The translations under genes were made by a program, and so were the position numbers. 64,000 bases of DNA from Yamagishiella unicocca (lineage: Eukaryota > Chlorophyta > Chlorophyceae > Chlamydomonadales > Volvocaceae). Below are positions 57,968-64,000 of the stretch, piece by piece; position 1 is the first letter of the stretch; each line of letters starts with the position of its first letter. Location: NCBI GenBank assembly GCA_003116995.1, contig BDSL01000111.1:248001-312000 (forward strand), written 5' to 3'. The notes under the pieces were generated by a model, which was given only the letters and a program-made list of their open reading frames with translations, was not told the DNA's origin and did not search any database.

Positions 57968-60636
57968 TTAGATCGAGGCGCCGATCCTGATATCGTCTTT
58001 ATAGTTGCTCAGAGATGAAGGGGTGTTGCGGATGATGCGCACTTTGGCATCACCTTCCTCGCCAGGCGTGATCTCAAGCACCTGGACGGGCCGGTTTAGC
58101 ACGCCGTATGACATCCCCACGTCAATGCGCCACACCTGGTCCTCGCACTCACAGTTGACACCGCCAAGCTGTGGCGTGTGGCCCACGACTAGCCGCTTGC
58201 CGCGGACCTTGGCCAGCGCCTGCTGCAACGCGCGACACGCATGGTAGCGCTCGTACGGCGTCGCGAAGCGCTCCTTGGAAAGAGTACGGTTCCACATCAC
58301 GCTGTTTGCGGTACTGCGAAGGCAAACGGAGGGCCCAGCGGCAAACGAGGAACGTGACAAAAAACGGAATCCGGTGCGGAATGTACGCGTGCCATGTGCG
58401 GTAGGGGGCATCAACATGACGAAGCAAGGGTGTAAGGTCACGCACAGGGCAGGCGGCGACAAAATGCAGCAACGCACTAACAGTTAGAGGCGGCACCAAC
58501 AACTTAAAGGAAACTGGCATTCCGCAGCTGGACCAAGCACCTGCTTGCAAACAGATCCGGCCACACCACAGCGGAGCTATGCATTCTCGCGAACTGCATT
58601 CCTTTACCGATTGCGATTCGCAGGTATTGGTGCCAAGGCCCAAGGCGTTGGTGCAAACAAGGAACCGTGAGCGCCGGTCATCCTCTCACCCGACGGCCAG
58701 GAACGGCGGCTCGCACTTGGTGCCGTCTGCCTGGTCATCCCCCCGCATCCAAGCCGCCACCTCGCTGTTTAGCCGCTCAATGCCGTACTCAACTGCGATG
58801 CGTCCACGTCAGTGCATGGACAAAGTCAGCGCTGCCACGCTTGCTGCTCGCCAGAACACAATGGCATTCAGGCTGGCTGTCCCGCAGCCGTTGGATTAGA
58901 TGCCAGGGAGAAGCAGCGTTGGCTGTACGACTCGCTTAAGCCCTTCCACCACATTGGACGCTGCACATTATGGTTTACGCAAAGATATCCAGCAACGGCC
59001 AGCAACGGCCTGACCCGAGGAGTCGTTTAGGCGAGATCGCCCTTTCAGGCCCTTGCGCGCTGTGAGTACAATGTTCTGCAGTTGTAATCGCACAACGCTT
59101 GGCGCAGCACTTAATCAACCTACCGTGAACAGGCAAGAGGCCTCCGTGCACAAAGACGGTATCGTTAACAACCAAGACCGTCGGGTTGCGCGCGAACTCC
59201 CGTGCTAGGTCTCCGCCGGGCTTGAACAGCGAGTAGCGGACCTTAGCCACCAGCTGCCAGTCCTTGAGGTCCGACTCGCTGAGGCCCGCGTACAGGGCCG
59301 ACTCCGCAAACGCCCCAGGCGTCACGTACCTACAGACCCAGCGGAAGATGACGGACAGTGCACCCTTTGGATCGCTATCACATCTTGCAGTGCACCCTTT
59401 GGATCGTCATCAATCGCGTATCGTGAGCACTGAGCCCAACAGTCGCCGGATGCGGACAGGCTGTGTGTGCCTCGCGCGTCGCCCACCCCACCTCGCACAG
59501 CGCATGCTCGACAGGGCGTGCTGAGGTCATCATTCTCGAAAGGCGGGGGCACACATACGCCTGGAGTGCTTCTCCAACGCTGCTGCATCGTGACGCCGCA
59601 CAGATGGTTGCGCGCGGACCCCACCACCGGCCTACCTGAAGTCCCCTCGCACATTGAGGCTCTCGTGATTGCCGTTTAGCATGTACACGGCACCGCCACG
59701 CTTCCGTGCCTCCATATCCAGGTACCGCAACAAGTTAACGATGCCTGCGCAGCCCCAAACAGGGCACCAACAAGGCGCGACCCCGCTCCATCATTCCACC
59801 AGTACGCACTGCATGGCCAACGCCACGTGGACTGCTCACATGACCGTGCAGCACAGGGCCACGCAGGCACGCAGGTGGGCTCCCAGCCACACGCACCGAC
59901 ACATACGTGGCCCTTAACGCGGTGTACGCCGTCGCTGCAGTCCATACATGATAGCAAAGCCGCGCATGCAGGTGGTATGCCGTTGAGATGGATGGTGCAT
60001 GTACATGTGGCGAGGGTGGCCTCATGGGGCAGAGCCAGGGGAGGGATGGGCAGTAAGAGCAGGGTGCTCCGCGGTGAGCCAGCACGGAGGGGGCACTTAC
60101 CGATCTCGACGTCCCCTCGGTCGAGTACGTCTCCTAGCTGCACCACGACGGTATCGCCACCCACCCACGACACCTCCCCTTCGTCGCTGACGCTCATAAC
60201 ATGCCCCAGCTTGAGCGCCTCGACGGCTTTGTCCAGATCGCCATGGAGATCCCCGACTACAACCACATAAATTATTGTTGTTGATTAGTTTAAAGGTCGC
60301 TTTCAGGCGGCTGCGAAAGCATGCATGCGGGCGCAAATATCTCTTACTCGCAATAATCCGCCCAGTTGCTGTGACGTATGTAGGCGGATCTAGCGCATTG
60401 TTTCCTTGCGGTGATGTTGACGTGGATACTTCGCCAACCCGGTCCGGAGCTGCTAGTGTAGCGCTCGCTGGGCTGACGCTGTGTGTGTGCACGAGTAGAG
60501 TGGCTCCAACTACCTGCTGAAGCAAATGGCGACGGCTGCTCGCTCTTCCGACAGCCGTGTGCGCAGCGACCTGCCGGCAAGCTCGCCTAGGCAAGACTGT
60601 CAAGCCGAGGCAGGACTGCCTATGCATGAGTGCCAT
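57968..60636 (-). CDS. SLP1: Shewanella-like protein phosphatase, chloroplast type (SLP1)
   Basis: Six exons: 60348..60636, 60101..60256, 59636..59744, 59124..59329, 58690..58792 and 57968..58301; 398 residues, every junction in phase. The PPP metallophosphatase motifs are present: IGDLHGD (residues ~97-103, formed across junction 1), GDVLDRGD, LNGNHE, FVHGGLLPVH and VVGHTPQ. Together these give the metal-binding His/Asp/Asn set. The conserved SLP segment VMWNRTLS and the long insertion between GNHE and HGG (RYVTPGAFAESALYAGLS) place it in the bacterial-origin SLP group, not with PP1/PP2A. Plant SLP1 dephosphorylates Ser/Thr proteins in chloroplasts. The N-terminus is basic. It carries SSRRHLLQQVVGATLLV followed by SPASA, resembling a twin-arginine thylakoid-lumen signal after a stromal transit peptide. 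Confidence 0.9.
59356..59406. repeat. Duplicated 19-bp sequence in SLP1 intron 3
   Basis: CAGTGCACCCTTTGGATCG occurs at 59356..59374 and again at 59388..59406 within the intron 59330..59635. Confidence 0.8.
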
Positions 60637-62235
60637 TTACGCCAATGCTACCAAGGCCAGGCGCGCAGCTTGGTAACGACAGCTTCCAAGGTCAGGGTGT
60701 AATAGCACCTGCCAGGTGATACAGGCGGCAAGGTCAGAATGTGCCTTGCGGTAATTGTCAGTGCACGGAAAGGAATCGGTGTTGAGGACGGTTCCTTGTA
60801 TAGACTAGTGCAGTAGTGGTGCTTGCGGAGGTGAACTCATCCCATGCCTCCATGCAAAAGCGACGGCCACCGAGCGCACATCCGCACGTCACCCACAGGT
60901 CACAGCAACTAAACCAATTACGCGAATACATCATAATCCATCCTCATAGAATCTTGTCAGTCTCGCTTTGGTGCCGAACTCAACAAGTGTCACTGAACGT
61001 AACGCGTGGTTCTCGCACGTCCTCATTCTCTGCTATAATTTCAACGACAGAACAGGTGCAAAATTGTATGTCCAGCCATTATCTTGCGAAATATTGGATG
61101 CCATGCCTTGGAAAAACTGTCATTCTTACATATTGATATCACCGCTTTCGTAACAAAAGAAAAACGACTGCTACGGAGAATACTTGATGCACACTAGCAA
61201 GGCACCTGTGTATGAAACGCTGCACGGTGGAAACGCCGCCACGTGTCAATCCTCTTTGGCACTCCCGTTCTTAGCGCTGTTGTTCGGATCGCCAGGAGTT
61301 CAGCTTGCATTCGTTCGGGGAATTGAGGCGGAAGCGTAGGATATCGGGCGAAGTTTAGCCGACCGGACACGAGTAGCTGTGTTTTTTCGTGTGCACCGTT
61401 TGCCTGTGACGAGGTCAATACGGATAGCGTATGACCGCCGCCTACTATGCCGCCCGCAGCGGTGTAAAGTGCATTCGTTCGGCACTCAGTGGCCACAACT
61501 ATGGGTAAACAGTTCGGGACAGTAAAGGGCACAAAAGTGGGCGTATGACGCCCAGACACCAAACCATTCAGCAATGTCGAACCTCGCCCTCCATAAGCCC
61601 AACGAAGCAGGCGACGCCGAGTAGATATCGTGCTGTGTGTACTCAGCGAGGTCTGGGGCCGTGTGTACGAACCCCATGCATCCACTGGGCCTGTTCCGAG
61701 AGAGGCTAGGAAATTTCCCGTCGAGTGCGCAACAACGCACTCGGTGTCGACCCACACCACCTCATGGCAAACGCACAAACGCTGCTGAAATCCAGCTGCC
61801 GGCCCGATGCAACTCCCAACCCGCTGCTACCGGCGGGTACACATCATTTTGCCCGCGATGCTCACACATTCGCATCACGATCAGAACGTTTAATCGCCGA
61901 TTGATGTTTGGTTGCACACGCCATATGATGTTCCTGCTTGGAGACGCATGGTCCTTGTGACCTCTAACACGTACCTATGCGGCCTACACGCGCTTGCCGT
62001 CGGCACCTCCGCCCCGTGCCTCATCTCTTACCAGCCAGCGTCACTAGGCAGCCGGGATGCTGCCTGCACGTTCCCTGGCGCTGTACTCCGCCCTTTGACC
62101 CTTACAGAGCCTTAGATGACCAACCTCCACGGATCAACAGCCTCACATCCCAGTGGGCAACTACAGTACCAGTGTACAGACCTATCCACACAACAAACTC
62201 ATCCCTCGCAGTACCCGATTGAAGGCATTTTGCCA
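60637..62235. other. SLP1 promoter region and 3' flank of the right-edge gene
   Basis: About 1.6 kb without a recognisable gene. A minus-strand frame at 61194..61778 (194 codons) has no family resemblance, splice context or start evidence. Confidence 0.5.
62102..62106 (-). terminator. TGTAA polyadenylation signal of the right-edge gene
   Basis: TTACA on the plus strand, 130 nt beyond the stop at 62236 on the minus strand. Confidence 0.55.
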
Positions 62236-64000
62236 TCATAACCGGAATCGCTCATCGTCTTCGTTCACCTGCTCTATGGGTACATGCCGGGGAATCGGAA
62301 CGGTGCCAGCGGTGGGACAGGCAAAGTTGCTGACCCACAAGGACTCGCGCGTCTTGCGCTCCAGGGGGTCCTCCTTCACGAGATTGTGGTACACTGACGT
62401 CACGTACGCGATGCGCCGGTTCTGCTGGTGTTGCTGCTGCTTCTCCTGCTCCTTGGCAGCTATCCACTGCTGGAATGCACGCTGCAGAGGAGGAACCGCG
62501 AGCGTGTGTTGAATCTGACAGGACATGGGCTGAGCCGATTTTGGTACCGTAATCAGGACCGCTAAGGCAGGCGCAAATGTGCAGGGTTCACCCAAAACAT
62601 CTCCCTCTACTGCAATGCACAGACGCTGCATGGCATCAATGCGCACCTCATTGGCATCACGGACTTGCAGCTGCAACCGAGCAGCTTCCATGACCTTCTC
62701 CATTTGCACCTGCAATCGCAGCCGGTGGGCGCCGTCAAGGTGTCCTAACTCAAATTCCGGACCGAAGCCGCAGTCACACCGTTTTGGGGGCTGAAAAGCG
62801 CAGGTGACGTTGAACAGTTCGTCAGACCGTAGGTTCAGATTGATCCCTGATCCATCGTGGAATGGCCGAGCAACCGTTCTTGCGCGAGTGAGACAATGCT
62901 CTCGGCCCTGCAGCTGCCCGCCCCATCCACCCATCGTGCCCTGAAGCGAAATAGCCCTGAAGGACCCGTTCTATGCGGCTCTACCCTGCCCAACTTACAC
63001 CTGCCTCAACCCGTCCAGCCCAAGGAGATCAGCGTATCTAACCTCGTCATGCGCCAGTTCAGATGTGCCGTATACCTACCCCCACCCACCCGCATGGCCT
63101 CTCAGCGGCCTCTCAGCCTACAACGCGTGTACGCGCCGCCGGCCACCATCCACCCGATCAGCTTAACATGGCCATACCTTACCTCCACCACTCCCTACCC
63201 TACCCAGCACATCGTGTCGTATCCATCAAACAGCTTACCTGCTGCTTGCGCTGCTTTGACAGCGCGGCGTTGACCTCGTGCTGTAGTCTCCAGTCGTACA
63301 CTCGCCCCACGTTGGGAACGGTGCGATACACAGCCGTCTGCAAAAACAATGGATCCACTGCTGACACATCGTGCCGCTCCCGCGGCTTTGGCTTCGGTGG
63401 CGGCGGCGGTGGGGGTGGTGGCTTGTAATAGCGCGGCACCGCTATGGGATTCCGATTGGGTGACCCCTCCTTCGGACTCATGGCCCTGCTGCGCCTGCTT
63501 GCGGCATGCGCATCAGACATGGACCCCTTTTGCGACGACTGAGAGCTGCTGCGCGGATTGATGGGGGGAAGGGTGTTGGGTGACTGGGAGTGGAAGGACC
63601 CGCTCGTGCTCGCCTCCAAGTGGCTGCTTTTGCGTGAGCACTCGCGACTGGAGTTGCGGGACACCGCCGGCGGCAACGACCAGTACTGCGACTCCCCCAG
63701 GGGATCTACAGCGGGCTCCACGCTCTGTGGCCTTGAATCTCCCATATGTGACGCTGCTGTGGGCTTGCCATCGCGGCTGGACGTGCGGGATGGCGCCGGA
63801 GGCAAGGATTTCGAGCTCGACTCCGCCCGGGCTTCCTGAGTAGGCTCTTCGCTTGCGGGGACAGGCTCGACAGGCTCCGCGCTTGGTGCAACGGGCTCGG
63901 CGCTTGGGGGAACTTGCTCCGCGCCTGGGGCAGCGGGCTCCGCTTTTGAGGCAGCGGAATCCGCGTTTGGGGCAGAGGGCTCGGTGCCTGGGGCAGCGGG
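62236..64000 (-). CDS. Unrecognised proline-rich / coiled-coil protein, C-terminal part (runs off right edge)
   Basis: Three exons seen: 63239..(64000 and beyond), 63001..63042 and 62236..62940; 503 residues in the window. The edge exon stays open to base 64000. It starts with an imperfect ten-residue repeat (EPAAPGAEQV, EPVAPSAEPV type), followed by a Ser-rich stretch (SRTSSRDGK, SQSSQKGS), then a nine-proline run (YYKPPPPPPPPPKPKPRE). After that come VYRTVPNVGRVYDWRLQHEV, a Cys-containing GFGPEFELG segment and two likely helices (QMEKVMEAARLQLQVRDANE and RAFQQWIAAKEQEKQQQHQQ). The C-terminus is SLWVSNFACPTAG...ERFRL. I do not recognise the family. The polyproline run could bind profilin, SH3 or WW partners, and the architecture would suit a cytoskeletal or ciliary protein, but that is a guess. 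Confidence 0.65.

Noticed and set aside
61194..61778. 194-codon minus-strand open frame
   Set aside because: No similarity to a family, no splice context and no upstream signal; ordinary chance length in GC-rich DNA.
1..64000. CRISPR arrays, phage, plasmid origins or bacterial operons
   Set aside because: Intron-rich eukaryotic genes fill the window; repeats seen are short tandem or dispersed copies without regular spacers.

Overview
The window is nuclear DNA of a volvocine green alga, a relative of Chlamydomonas or Volvox; the species is not named here. Genes are split into many short exons with GT-AG introns. Most stop codons are followed by TGTAA, the volvocine polyadenylation signal. The proteins belong to starch, plastid and algal cell-wall biology, including a Ser-Pro-rich wall-type glycoprotein. 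All gene models below were assembled by hand: exons were joined where splice sites and codon phase agree and where the translation matches a known family.

Layout, left to right: an ARC6/PARC6-type plastid division gene (-, runs off the left edge); the photosystem II assembly factor LPA3 (-); an RWP-RK transcription factor (+); RAD51D (-); a type II metacaspase (+); a repeat-rich gap; a triose-phosphate/nucleotide-sugar transporter (-); a membrane apyrase (+); the rRNA-processing protein FYV7 (+); a secreted, probably GPI-anchored Ser-Pro-rich glycoprotein with a duplicated ectodomain (-); a 2680-residue 1,3-beta-glucan (callose) synthase (-); a kinase-only L-arabinokinase (+); starch synthase II (+); a Shewanella-like chloroplast phosphatase SLP1 (-); and an unrecognised proline-rich/coiled-coil protein that runs off the right edge (-).

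There is no operon logic, as expected of a nuclear genome. Many neighbours are divergent with short shared 5' regions (LPA3/RWP-RK, RAD51D/metacaspase, transporter/apyrase, glucan synthase/arabinokinase) or convergent with touching or overlapping 3' ends (RWP-RK/RAD51D, FYV7/glycoprotein). Carbohydrate and wall genes are frequent from 20 to 57 kb (transporter, wall glycoprotein, callose synthase, arabinokinase, starch synthase), which may be chance. I found no rRNA, tRNA, CRISPR array or complete transposon. A short dispersed repeat occurs three times.
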